From the NCBI RefSeq assembly GCF_052161615.1, contig NZ_CP197417.1:5146001-5210000 (forward strand): 64,000 nt of DNA, read 5' to 3'. This document shows, one piece after another, positions 42,582 through 51,413 of the stretch. The position numbers and the translations under genes were made by a program. This DNA is from Aeoliella sp052161615. GTDB lineage: Bacteria; Planctomycetota; Planctomycetia; Pirellulales; Lacipirellulaceae. The notes under the pieces were generated by a model. That model was not told where the DNA came from, ran no database searches, and worked only from the letters and a program-made list of their open reading frames with translations. How positions within the stretch are numbered: position 1 is the stretch's first letter; each line of letters starts with the position of its first letter.

Positions 42582-44447
42582 GTGGAAACTGCGAACGGTT
42601 GGCGAGGGGTGCGTTGTGCATTGCTCAGTGCGGTGATGTGTGGGACGTGGCTGCCGAGTTCGGCGAGCGTGATCATTTCGGAGATCATGTACAACCCGTA
42701 TGGCAGCGATTCGCAGACGGGGACCGGCGCGTTCAACAAGGAGTGGGTCGAGCTGTTCAACACGGGCACCGAGGCCGTGGATCTCAGCGGCTGGTACTTC
42801 GGCGATTCGCAAGATGGCGACTACGCTTCGCCCTTTCCTGCGGGAACTTTGCTCGCGCCAAAGAAGGCACTCGTGGTAACCGGCGACGCGGCGACGCTCG
42901 ACGCGCAATGGGGGACGGGGCTACCACGCGTCGAGGTCGATAACTTCCCGGTGTTCGCCAACACGCCATCGATCTCGAATGAGATCGCGGCGCTACGCGA
43001 CAACACCGGAGCTTTTCGCGATCTCGTGAACTTCGAGGCCGGCGGGCTCTGGCCCGTGGTCGATGGCAGTCATGGGCAGAGCATCATGGTGGTGCCGCGA
43101 GGCCTATCGCAGTCCGCAAACGATTTGGGAATGAACTGGATTGCCTCGACAACTGGCGTTTACGGTTCGCGGTATCGCCGCGCCGGTGATCTCGGCGAAA
43201 ACCACGCGTCGCCGGGCGTCGTGGTTACCGAGTCGCAAGCGCCGTTTGCTCCGTCGCCGGACGCGGTGTGGTCGATCGCCGTGATACCGGATTCGCAGAA
43301 CTACGTGAAGTCATCCCAGCATCGCGAGGGTTTTACGCAGATGACGGAGTGGATTCGCGACCATCGCGAGGAGTTCAACATCGGACTGGTGCTGCACGAA
43401 GGGGACATCGTCAACAACAACGACACGAACGATCCCACGAGTGGCGACCAAACAAGCAGCCAGCAATGGGCCAACGCGCAGACCTCGATGAAGGTGCTCA
43501 ATGGCCACGTCCCCTACGTCATGGCGGCCGGCAATCATGACTTTGGTCCCACGAATGCCGAGAATCGCAACACCGAGATCAGCAATTATTTCCAAGCAAG
43601 CGACAACCCTCTAGTGAATCCGGCGTTCGGTGGCATCTTGAAGGGGCAGATGGTCGCGGGGCGGATCGAAAACTCGTACTACGAAATGACGGCGCCCGAT
43701 GGCCGTCCGATGTTGATCGTGGCCCTGGAGTGGGAGCCTCGCCCGGCGACGGTCGACTGGGCCAACACGATTGCGTCGAAGCCCGAGTACGCCGACCACA
43801 CGGCGATCTTGCTCACCCATGCCTTCATCAACGGCACGGAGCAGCGCTACTCGAATAGCCGCGTTGCCGCTGACGCTGACGGGCAGCAATTGTGGACGGA
43901 GCTGGTTCGTGGCAACGGCAACTTCGAGATGGTGTTCAACGGCCACTTCGGCGATGACGGCTCTGGGTACGTTGGCTCGACCGGCACCGAAGGGAACTTC
44001 GTCCATCAGATGTTTTTTAACGCCCAGCACCTTGGCGAAGGGGGTGGTGGTTGGATGCGGCTGGTTGAGTTCCTTGAGGATGGAAAAACGATTCGCGTGC
44101 GGACCTTCTCGACCGACACCGAACTCGAGCGGACCAACTCGGCGAACCTGTTCGAACTGCCCATCACGCCGTTCGTTGCGGGAGACTTTAATGACGATGG
44201 GCTGGTGAACCTGGCGGACTACTCGGTGTGGCGTGACGCGCTTGGTTCCACGAATGGGGCAGCCGATGCCAATCGCGACGGCAAGGTGGATGGGAAAGAC
44301 TACGCGATCTGGAAAGTGAACTTCGGCCGCAGCACGGAGAGTGCGCGAGCGAGCGGCTCTCAACAGGTGCCCGAGCCAAGTGCGTGGTTGACGTTGGCGG
44401 GAGTCGCACTCATGTCGCTGGCGTATCGGACGTCGAGGAGTGCTTGA
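42582..44447 (+). CDS. Secreted lamin-tail / metallophosphoesterase protein with dockerin and PEP-CTERM-like tail
   Basis: The frame starts at GTG 42582 with AAGGAAC upstream. The signal peptide is followed by a lamin-tail domain (about residues 30-160, IISEIMYNPYGSD...EWVELFN), a calcineurin-like phosphoesterase (about 225-490) with motifs PDSQNY, HEGDIVNN, GNHD and a distal NGHFGDD, then a dockerin-like calcium repeat pair (DFNDDGLVNLADY, DANRDGKVDGKDYAIW) and a VPEPS tail with a hydrophobic stretch. It is probably exported and anchored. The substrate is unknown. Both flanks are repeat-rich. Confidence 0.88.
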   Translation: METANGWRGVRCALLSAVMCGTWLPSSASVIISEIMYNPYGSDSQTGTGAFNKEWVELFNTGTEAVDLSGWYFGDSQDGDYASPFPAGTLLAPKKALVVTGDAATLDAQWGTGLPRVEVDNFPVFANTPSISNEIAALRDNTGAFRDLVNFEAGGLWPVVDGSHGQSIMVVPRGLSQSANDLGMNWIASTTGVYGSRYRRAGDLGENHASPGVVVTESQAPFAPSPDAVWSIAVIPDSQNYVKSSQHREGFTQMTEWIRDHREEFNIGLVLHEGDIVNNNDTNDPTSGDQTSSQQWANAQTSMKVLNGHVPYVMAAGNHDFGPTNAENRNTEISNYFQASDNPLVNPAFGGILKGQMVAGRIENSYYEMTAPDGRPMLIVALEWEPRPATVDWANTIASKPEYADHTAILLTHAFINGTEQRYSNSRVAADADGQQLWTELVRGNGNFEMVFNGHFGDDGSGYVGSTGTEGNFVHQMFFNAQHLGEGGGGWMRLVEFLEDGKTIRVRTFSTDTELERTNSANLFELPITPFVAGDFNDDGLVNLADYSVWRDALGSTNGAADANRDGKVDGKDYAIWKVNFGRSTESARASGSQQVPEPSAWLTLAGVALMSLAYRTSRSA

Positions 44448-44492
44448 ACGGAAGGAAACGAAGCGAACAGAGGCAGGAACCGATAGCAGATG

Positions 44493-44659
44493 CCGGGAGT
44501 CTGGGGTCGAGTTCCACGAGCCCCCAGACGTTCGGGGAATGAACCACAGAGGGCACGGAGGACACAGGAGAAGGGAGAACCGCTGATCTACGCTAATTGG
44601 CGCTAATAAGAAGAAATTGATTAGTGAAAATTAGCGTCGATTAGTGTTCCGAGATTCTT
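44493..44659 (+). repeat. Composite duplicated unit, copy 1
   Basis: A family C element (44501-44527) is followed by AACCACAGAGGGCACGGAGG and a block with GCTAATAAGAAGAAATTGAT and TTAGTGTTCC. Copy 2 lies about 278 bases later in the same orientation with diverged bases. Confidence 0.8.
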
Positions 44660-44770
44660 AGTTCCGTTTGTTTCTTGTTCAGAAGAATAGGACGCGGATT
44701 TGGGTGGAGACAACGCGAGCGTGGAAGAGATGAAGAGAGTTGGGTTAACGGCAGGGAGATTGTAGAAGAT

Positions 44771-44928
44771 GTCGGGTGGCTGGGGACGAGTTCTGCGAGC
44801 CCCCAGAGGTTAGGGGTGAACCACATAGAGCACGGAAGCCACAGGAAGAGGAGGGGAACACTAATCTTCGCTAATCGGCGCTAATAAGAAGAAATTGATT
44901 AGCGTGGATTAGTGTTCCAGAATTCTTC
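44771..44928 (+). repeat. Composite duplicated unit, copy 2
   Basis: It begins GTCGGGTGGCTGGGGACGAG and ends TTAGTGTTCCAGAATTCTT. The block GCTAATAAGAAGAAATTGAT at about 44879-44898 is identical to copy 1. Such AACCAC..GGCACGGA and CTAATAAG modules recur in planctomycete genomes. Confidence 0.8.
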
Positions 44929-45110
44929 TGTATTTCCTTATGTCTCAATCACCCCACTTAATTCGCGGTGATTCGCGTTATTCGCGGGTAGACTTCAGAG
45001 TAGTTTAGTGAGCGTGGCTTGGTTCTTTCGGGCTCGGAGAGCCCTCCCACAGTTGTTCGCCCTTCCAACGTTGCTCGCCCTCCCACAGGTTTCTGTAGTT
45101 CCTACCCCAA

Positions 45111-48100
45111 CTAAAGCTCTTCGAAGGGCGACCAGTTTTGGAAGGCGAGGTCGCGGGCTTTGTCGGTTGCGTGTTCTTCCTTGATGGGGGACGAAGCTGT
45201 TGTGCTTTCGCGTGAAGAGAGGGTGCCCGAACGGAGCAGTAGCGTGGCGTCGACTCGGGTAATGGTTGGCGACTGCGTGGCCGACGATTTTGTAAGGGGT
45301 GCGTTTAGGCTGCTGCCGACCAGGGAAGTGCTGCTCGCAGCGAGGGGCGAGGTTTTGGCCGCTGGGGTCGTCGGCGCGTCGGATAGCTGTGCTGGAGCTT
45401 CGGCCGGTACCACGGCTGGGGATTCGATCGCGGAAACCGCTCCGGCGGAGGCTCCGAGGTTGTCGCGCCAGATGGTGTAGTCGGCCAGGTTCACCACGCC
45501 ATCGCCATTGCCATCGGCGGCGCGGTTGGTGCTGCCAAAATTGGACTTCCAGACGTTGTAGTCGAGCCCGGTGACTTCGCCGTTGCCGTTGTAGTCGCCG
45601 GGCAGGACGACTTGGCCGGTGATGGAAAAGGTGAAGGGACTTTCGTCGGCATCGTTGCTCGTGAAGCTGACGACGCCCGACTTCACACCGAGTGTCGTGG
45701 CGTTGAGTCGAATGCCGATGACGTCGCTAGCCCCGGGGGCAAGCGTGCTGGTAAGGGTGTTCGAGATCGTGAAGCCCGCAGGGACGGTGAGGTTCGCCAG
45801 GTTCAGCGTGCTCGAGCCATCGTTGCGGATGGTGAAGGTGCGGACGAAGCCCGCGGTTCCCTGAGCGATGAACCCGAAGTTGGTTCCATCGTCGAACGAC
45901 GGGGTGGCGTCGCCATCGACGATCACGTCGCCAAGACCAATGACGGTGAGCTCGGGCTCGGTGGTGACGCTGCCGGTGATGGCGAAGTTGTAGGTGGTCT
46001 CGCCGGGCGAATTCGTAGTGAAGCTAATATTTCCCGACTTGGTGCCTGCGGTGGTGGTGAGCAGGCGGATGGTGAACGTGTCGCTCGCGCCGGCGGCCAA
46101 TGAGGCGACCAGGCCGTTGACGATCGAGTAACCGGTCGGCACGGTGAGGGCACTGAGCGTGAGCGTGGCGGTGCCCCGGTTGAACACGGTGAAGATGCGA
46201 TCGACCGTCGGGCCCCCTTGCGCGGCGGAGCCAAAGTTGGTGCCGTCGCTCGCGTCCGGCGAAGTATCGCCATCGAGGATGACGATGCCATTGCCTTCGA
46301 CCTCGGCGTCGGGCGTGTTGGCGACCGTGCCGGTGATGCGGAACGTGTAGGGCGATTCGCCCGCGGAATTGTTGTTGAACGACACGTTGCCGGCCTTGGT
46401 GCCGAGCGTGGTGGTTTCAAGCCGGATGGTGAAGGTGTCGGTCGCGCCAGGTGCGAGTGACGACGACAATCCTTCGGTGAGCGTGAAGCCGGTCGGGACC
46501 ACCAAACCGCTGAGCGTGAGCGTGCCGGCCCCCGTGTTGGTGACGGTGAACGTGCGACTAACCGTCGCGCCACCCTGTGCGGCAGTGCCGAAATCGGTGC
46601 CATCGGCGACGCGTGGCGTGGTGTCGCCATCGGTGATGAATATCTCCTCCCCGAAGACCGCCACGTCGGGTGCTGCGGGGTTCGAGAACCACGCGACTTG
46701 ATCGCCGGTGAGCGACACGGCAACGATGTCGAGCGTGCCATTGCCATCGATATCGGCGATGAAGGCGTTACGGGGGGCGGTGAACGTGATAGAGTCGAGC
46801 AGCGAGAAACTTCCACCGCTGTTTGAATAAGCACGGATTTGGCCGGCCTCGGCGAGGGGGACCACGACGTCCATGTCGCCATCGCCATCGATGTCGGCGA
46901 CTTGCGGAAACACGGGGCCGTTGATGCCGTTGGCACTGTTGGCGATGTTGATCGGACTGCTCCAGCTTCCGCCCGAGTTGTGGCGGATCCAGACGATCTG
47001 GTCGCCATCGAAGTTCGACACCACGACGTCCATGTCGTTGTCGCCATCCATATCGGCGACAAAAACGCCATAAGCTCGATCGGCGGTGCCGTTGGAGCCC
47101 GCCAGGACGGTGCTGCCGAGCACCCACGGCGTGGTGTTCGAGAAGGGGCTTCGGGCGCCATTTACGACGGGACTCTCGTAGACTGCCACGCGATTGCGAT
47201 TCCGCTCGGCGGTAACTAGATCGACCCAGCCATCGCCATCCACGTCGGCCGCGTAGATGTCGGACAGACGGACCGAGACGCCAATCGCCGTCGGATCAAA
47301 CACCAAGGTGCGGAACGATGTCTGAAACATCTCGTCCACGTTACCGATGTTGCGATGCAAGTTGAGTCGATCGTCGTTGAGCGATGCCGAGGCCAAGTCG
47401 TTGCGGCCATCGCGATCGAAGTCGGCGATGATGACGGTTTGCACGCCTTCGAGGCCACTAGCAACCAATCGCCGCGTGAAAGAATTGGTGCCGATGGAAC
47501 CGAGATTCTGCAGCCAGTAGACGGAGTTCTCTTCGGACGACGAGACGGCAATGTCGATGTCGCCGTCGCCATCCAGATCGTCTGCGGCGAGACCCATCGA
47601 GAAAAGTTCGTTCCCGCTAATGCTGGGGATGGTGTTGATGACGGTGCGAGTCCACGAGCTGGTGCCTCGCTCGAACACGGTGATGCGGCCGTCGATGTAC
47701 GAGGCGGTGATCACTTCGAGATCGCCATCGCCGTTGAGGTCGGCGGTGATGACGTCGAAGGGGCCGTTCATTTGGCTGCCGGTGTAGATGTTCTGCACCG
47801 CGCCGAAGTCGCCCGAGGCCTTGGTGGCGGGGTCGATGAAGAGTTGGTAGTCCTCGACTTCGCCGCCGGTGACGCTGCCCCCCTGCCCTACCCCGGTGAT
47901 TTGAGTGCTGACCCGGAAGCGCGAATTCACCGGCCCGCCATCCGCCCAGCTCACGGCCCAACTGGGGACATCGAATTCCAGCAGGTGCGTGCCCACCGCG
48001 AGCGAGACGGCATCGAAGATGTGTTCGTTGGGGCCGCTGAACGAACCATCGCCATTGAAGTCGATCCAGGCATCGAGCCGCGCCGCGGCGTTGCCGATGA

Positions 48101-48290
48101 TCACTTGTACTTCGGCGTCGACCATGCCGACGCGGACGTAGCCGAACTGGACGCCATTGTCGTTGTAGTCGGGCCCCAGCCGCGGGCCGGATTGAGAATG
48201 AGTGGCGACCGGATAGGGCGACGTGTCGGCGGTAACGGACAGGAGTTCACGAGACTCGAGAACTTCGACGCCAAGTTTGCGTGCGTACAT
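45111..48290 (-). CDS. Large secreted multidomain protein with FG-GAP, ASH-type and dockerin modules
   Basis: ATG 48290 gives a 1059-residue protein starting MYARKLGVEVLESRELLS; the LExRxLLS motif marks large exported proteins of planctomycetes. A GEVED domain follows (GGEVEDYQLF), then about seven FG-GAP/VCBS-like calcium repeats (D-x-N/D-G-D-G patterns), three choice-of-anchor D/ASH-like modules (each with DGT.FG.AAQGG and TFT(V/I).N.G), a dockerin pair (DYNGNGEVTGLDYNVW, DGNGDGVVNLADYTIW) and a Ser/Thr/Pro-rich tail of about 95 residues. No PEP-CTERM or LPXTG signal is seen. A surface adhesin-like or matrix role is inferred. Confidence 0.87.
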   Translation of the reverse strand: MYARKLGVEVLESRELLSVTADTSPYPVATHSQSGPRLGPDYNDNGVQFGYVRVGMVDAEVQVIIGNAAARLDAWIDFNGDGSFSGPNEHIFDAVSLAVGTHLLEFDVPSWAVSWADGGPVNSRFRVSTQITGVGQGGSVTGGEVEDYQLFIDPATKASGDFGAVQNIYTGSQMNGPFDVITADLNGDGDLEVITASYIDGRITVFERGTSSWTRTVINTIPSISGNELFSMGLAADDLDGDGDIDIAVSSSEENSVYWLQNLGSIGTNSFTRRLVASGLEGVQTVIIADFDRDGRNDLASASLNDDRLNLHRNIGNVDEMFQTSFRTLVFDPTAIGVSVRLSDIYAADVDGDGWVDLVTAERNRNRVAVYESPVVNGARSPFSNTTPWVLGSTVLAGSNGTADRAYGVFVADMDGDNDMDVVVSNFDGDQIVWIRHNSGGSWSSPINIANSANGINGPVFPQVADIDGDGDMDVVVPLAEAGQIRAYSNSGGSFSLLDSITFTAPRNAFIADIDGNGTLDIVAVSLTGDQVAWFSNPAAPDVAVFGEEIFITDGDTTPRVADGTDFGTAAQGGATVSRTFTVTNTGAGTLTLSGLVVPTGFTLTEGLSSSLAPGATDTFTIRLETTTLGTKAGNVSFNNNSAGESPYTFRITGTVANTPDAEVEGNGIVILDGDTSPDASDGTNFGSAAQGGPTVDRIFTVFNRGTATLTLSALTVPTGYSIVNGLVASLAAGASDTFTIRLLTTTAGTKSGNISFTTNSPGETTYNFAITGSVTTEPELTVIGLGDVIVDGDATPSFDDGTNFGFIAQGTAGFVRTFTIRNDGSSTLNLANLTVPAGFTISNTLTSTLAPGASDVIGIRLNATTLGVKSGVVSFTSNDADESPFTFSITGQVVLPGDYNGNGEVTGLDYNVWKSNFGSTNRAADGNGDGVVNLADYTIWRDNLGASAGAVSAIESPAVVPAEAPAQLSDAPTTPAAKTSPLAASSTSLVGSSLNAPLTKSSATQSPTITRVDATLLLRSGTLSSRESTTASSPIKEEHATDKARDLAFQNWSPFEEL

Positions 48291-48479
48291 GAATTCGCTC
48301 CCCTGGCCTCGCTCGTCGAGCAATTGCTCGCGAAAATTGGTCTCTCTTGCCCGACCATGATGATAGTCGAACGCTGCGGAGGCGTCGAACAATTGGTGAA
48401 GGGCGAGCCGGGATGATGAAAGCCGTGGGCAAAGCTGGCACCCGATACGTGGGGGCGAGTGGCCGGTATACTTTGCGGG

Positions 48480-49586
48480 GTGAACGAATCTGCTGACAAC
48501 TCGAACCCTGAATCCGCCCGGCGGCAATGGCAGGGCGTGCCGTCCGCGGGCTTCACCGACTGGCTCGCCGAACTCGACATCAGCCTGGCGGTGACGACCT
48601 ATCAAGTCGGCAAGCTGCTGCTCGTCGGTCGGGACACCCAGGGCGAGATGGCGATCAGTTCGCGAAGCTTCCGCCGGGCGATGGGCGTTTGGACCGATGG
48701 CGACATCATGTGGCTAGCCACGGCGTACCAGGTTTGGCAGTTTGCCAGTCAGTTCGACCACAAGGCACGCCGGGCGGGTTACGACCGGCTGTTCGTCCCC
48801 CGCACCGCTTACACGACGGGCGATCTCGACCTGCACGATATCGCGGTGGACGCCGCCGGTCAGCCGGTGTTCGTGGCGACGCTGTTCAACTGCCTGGCAA
48901 CCGTGAGCCACACGCAGAGCTTCGCCGAAACATGGCGGCCCCCGTTCATCACGACGCTGACGTCCGAAGACCGCTGTCACCTCAATGGCGTGGCGATGGT
49001 CGAAGGCCGCGCGAAGTTCGCGACACTCTGCCACGTGAGCGACACCAGTCGCGGGTGGAAACAACACCGCATGCATGGCGGGCAGTTGTGGAGCATCGAC
49101 GACAGCGAGCCCGTTGTCACCGGCCTGTCGATGCCGCACTCGCCGCGTTGGCATAATGGGCGGCTGTGGCTCTTGAACTCGGGCGTGGGCTATCTGGGCT
49201 ACGTCGATCTCGCCCTGGGAAAGTTCGAACCCGTGGCGTTTGTGCCGGGCTACGCGCGCGGGCTGGCGTTCGTGGATCACTACGCCATTGTGGGACTATC
49301 GAAACCGCGCGAGCAGAATCGTTTCGGCGGACTTGCGCTCGACGACGAACTCGCGGCACATAACATGGCACCCTACGCGGGTCTCGCCGTCATCGATACC
49401 ACCTCGGGTCAGATCGTGCACACGCTGGAGTTCACCGGCAGCATCGCCGAGTTGTACGACGTGGCTGTACTACGCGGCGTCCGCCGGCCAATCGCCTTGG
49501 GTCTCTCGCCCGACGAACTTCGCTACAACGTATGGGCCGAAGCCGATGGGAACCGCCGCCACTGGCGGCGCACGCCGCGGAAGTGA
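48480..49586 (+). CDS. TIGR03032 family protein
   Basis: The start is uncertain: GTG at 48480 lies eight bases behind a TATACT box (48467-48472), while GTG 48459 is the frame start. From 48480 it has 368 residues. The motifs FTDWLAELDISLAVTTYQVGKLLLVG, GDLDLHDIAVD, SEDRCHLNGVAM and MPHSPRWHNGRLWLLNSG are typical of TIGR03032. The family looks like a beta-propeller and is often near glycan or type I-like modules; its function is not known. It is divergent from the large secreted protein. Confidence 0.88.
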   Translation: MNESADNSNPESARRQWQGVPSAGFTDWLAELDISLAVTTYQVGKLLLVGRDTQGEMAISSRSFRRAMGVWTDGDIMWLATAYQVWQFASQFDHKARRAGYDRLFVPRTAYTTGDLDLHDIAVDAAGQPVFVATLFNCLATVSHTQSFAETWRPPFITTLTSEDRCHLNGVAMVEGRAKFATLCHVSDTSRGWKQHRMHGGQLWSIDDSEPVVTGLSMPHSPRWHNGRLWLLNSGVGYLGYVDLALGKFEPVAFVPGYARGLAFVDHYAIVGLSKPREQNRFGGLALDDELAAHNMAPYAGLAVIDTTSGQIVHTLEFTGSIAELYDVAVLRGVRRPIALGLSPDELRYNVWAEADGNRRHWRRTPRK

Positions 49587-49691
49587 GCATAGTACCTCCA
49601 TACTCCGTATGGAGAAGCGGAGGAAAGGGTGATGCAATTGGAGACGATGCGACCCCTGGACATTGCTCGTTTCCTGACGACGAACGCTCGC

Positions 49692-49717
49692 CCCGAATTC
49701 TGGCGAATCCGGCTACG
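49692..49717 (+). repeat. Family D intergenic repeat
   Basis: CCCGAATTCTGGCGAATCCG followed by GCTACG; one base differs from the copy at 36370-36395. Confidence 0.6.
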
Positions 49718-49729
49718 TTCGTTGCACCT

Positions 49730-50686
49730 CTAAAACCAAACCCGCAGCCCGATCATCGGACCCTGGATCTCTACGTCGCCGATGCGGCGGTAGTCGTAGC
49801 CGCCGTAGACTTCGCAGCGGTGGATCATCATGCCCACGGTGCCGGCAGCGTGTAGGTGTTCGGCGTCGCCCAAGGTGCCGAGGTCGAGTTCTCCGGACAG
49901 GACGAACGGATCGCAGGGGGCGTAGTCGGCCTTGAGCGTGACGTTGATGCCGGCATTGGTGTCGTACGAATCGCCAAGCCACGCCACGCCCAAACCCGCG
50001 CGGAACAGCAACTGCTCATTCTCGACGAAGCGATACAGTAGGTCGATCTCGCCGACGTGCAGTTCGTCGTGCCCGCCGCCGGCGAGGTCCTCGGCGTACG
50101 AGTCCCAGTCGAAATCGATGCCGAGTCCGCTCTCGCCTTCGAGCAAAAAACTAAATCCGGTGCGATCGATATCAGCAAAGTCGCTGCCTTGCTCCACGCC
50201 GATCCGTCCCGACCAGCTTTGGCCCGCTCCCGGGGAGCCGACCAGCATGAAACCGTGCGACTCGTGGGCGTAAGGGTAGGGGGCGAACTGCCGGTCGAAT
50301 GCCGCGGCGAGCGACGGGCCGAGCGGTTCGATGTAGGTGGGGGGAGCCTCAAGCGTCGGCTCGACCAGGTAGACCGGCTGCGTAACGACCACCGTCTCGA
50401 CGACCGGGGGAGGGCAGGGCTGGCTATACGCGAACCAGCCAAAGGAACCGCAAGCCGGCAGGCAAGCATCGCAACTTCTATCGCGATGGCGGCGATCTCG
50501 TTTGCGGCCGTTGGGCCGAGCTTCGCTACGGACCTCGTCGCGAGCGCGGGAGAGCGTGCCGGCCGATTCGCGGCGATCGTCTTCGCGTACTTCGACGCGG
50601 GCTCCGGACAACGTCCCGGCGGACGCCGAAAACGTCGTCAAAGACAATGTAAGAGCCAACAACCACAACAACCCGAGGCGGCACAT
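49730..50686 (-). CDS. Predicted outer-membrane beta-barrel protein
   Basis: A 318-residue protein with a signal peptide (about residues 1-23). Residues 24-75 are Arg/Ser-rich; a Pro/Val linker leads to a C-terminal domain (about 125-318) of alternating hydrophobic beta strands ending in the aromatic IGLRVWF, typical of outer-membrane barrels. Two Cys pairs (CDACLPAC near residue 72) may form disulfides. Calcium- or sugar-related function cannot be read. Planctomycetes have an outer membrane, so barrel location is plausible. Confidence 0.78.
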   Translation of the reverse strand: MCRLGLLWLLALTLSLTTFSASAGTLSGARVEVREDDRRESAGTLSRARDEVRSEARPNGRKRDRRHRDRSCDACLPACGSFGWFAYSQPCPPPVVETVVVTQPVYLVEPTLEAPPTYIEPLGPSLAAAFDRQFAPYPYAHESHGFMLVGSPGAGQSWSGRIGVEQGSDFADIDRTGFSFLLEGESGLGIDFDWDSYAEDLAGGGHDELHVGEIDLLYRFVENEQLLFRAGLGVAWLGDSYDTNAGINVTLKADYAPCDPFVLSGELDLGTLGDAEHLHAAGTVGMMIHRCEVYGGYDYRRIGDVEIQGPMIGLRVWF

Positions 50687-51001
50687 GCTAGCAATCCGTT
50701 GCCAGAGAAAACGAAAGAAGGTTCGTTTCGCTCTTTAAGCAGACGGTGTACCGCGCGTCCCCGCAGGTGGGGCAACTCCTTGCACAGTGAGTACTTCGGG
50801 CGAAGTCTAACTGGATCGAGCAGGTCGCGAGTGTCATCGAAACCGCGGCGCAGCACGACACCGACGCGGCGCGGAATGAGGGCGCGACGGGAGCGCGCAG
50901 CAGCATTCGGCCAACATCGTTGTGTGAGGCGTTCGAGACTGGACGCGGGGCAGATGGCCCAAGGCGCGCCCTTCGGAAGGCGGTGCTACGCCCCCTAGAG
51001 A
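50687..51001. other. Spacer between outer-membrane protein and small basic protein genes
   Basis: Nothing recognisable was seen. Minus-strand frames at 50638-50856 and 50688-50906 look like shadows. The promoter of the outer-membrane protein should lie at the left end but no hexamers stand out. Confidence 0.4.
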
Positions 51002-51088
51002 TTACTTGCGGTGGCGAATCTTCGCACGCATACGCCGCTTTTTGCGACCCAGTTTGCGACGACCCTTACCTGACTTCTTCGTACCCAA
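51002..51088 (-). CDS. 28-residue highly basic protein, ribosome-associated candidate
   Basis: Read on the minus strand, TTG at 51086-51088 begins MGTKKSGKGRRKLGRKKRRM and the frame runs to TAA at 51002. GGGAG lies about seven bases upstream of the TTG. Of 28 residues, 17 are Lys, Arg or His. The pattern KKRRMRAKIRHRK resembles the AURKAIP1/COX24 (DUF1713) motif of small ribosomal proteins, so binding to rRNA is a plausible reading. The frame is too short for routine gene calling. Confidence 0.65.
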   Translation of the reverse strand: MGTKKSGKGRRKLGRKKRRMRAKIRHRK

Positions 51089-51413
51089 GCTGAAGCTCCC
51101 GTAGATTGGAGGTTGCGGAATATGGTGAACCTTGGATTCTAACGCAGCCACACACGATGCCGCAAGGTGACCGATTTACCGCCGCTGTGAGCGAAAACGA
51201 GCGAAACATGGGGTGCGAAAGGCCGCCAATTTCAATATTCGGAAGCCCGCTCCTCGAAATCGATCTTGCCCTAAGTCGTGATGTCCCTTCATAATCCGCT
51301 TGCTCAGACAGGCGTGCTACCCGAAATCCGGCTAAAAACCGACCCACCAGGGTTCCTACCGCACGTCCAGTAACACCCCGCTAGTTATACTCTGTCCAGG
51401 GAGGGATTGAGTG
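51089..51413. other. Spacer between the basic protein and the 51414 gene
   Basis: No gene was seen. TATACT at 51386-51391 could be the -10 element for the downstream gene, without a clear -35. A diverged end of family D (CCCGAAATCCGGCTA) lies near 51318. Confidence 0.4.

Larger units (their letters stand above)
44448..45110. other. Spacer made of duplicated repeat units
   Basis: No gene was recognised. It holds two direct copies of a composite unit (44493-44659 and 44771-44928), described separately, and beyond them ATTCGCGGTGATTCGCG-type short repeats at 44955-44990. Confidence 0.7.
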
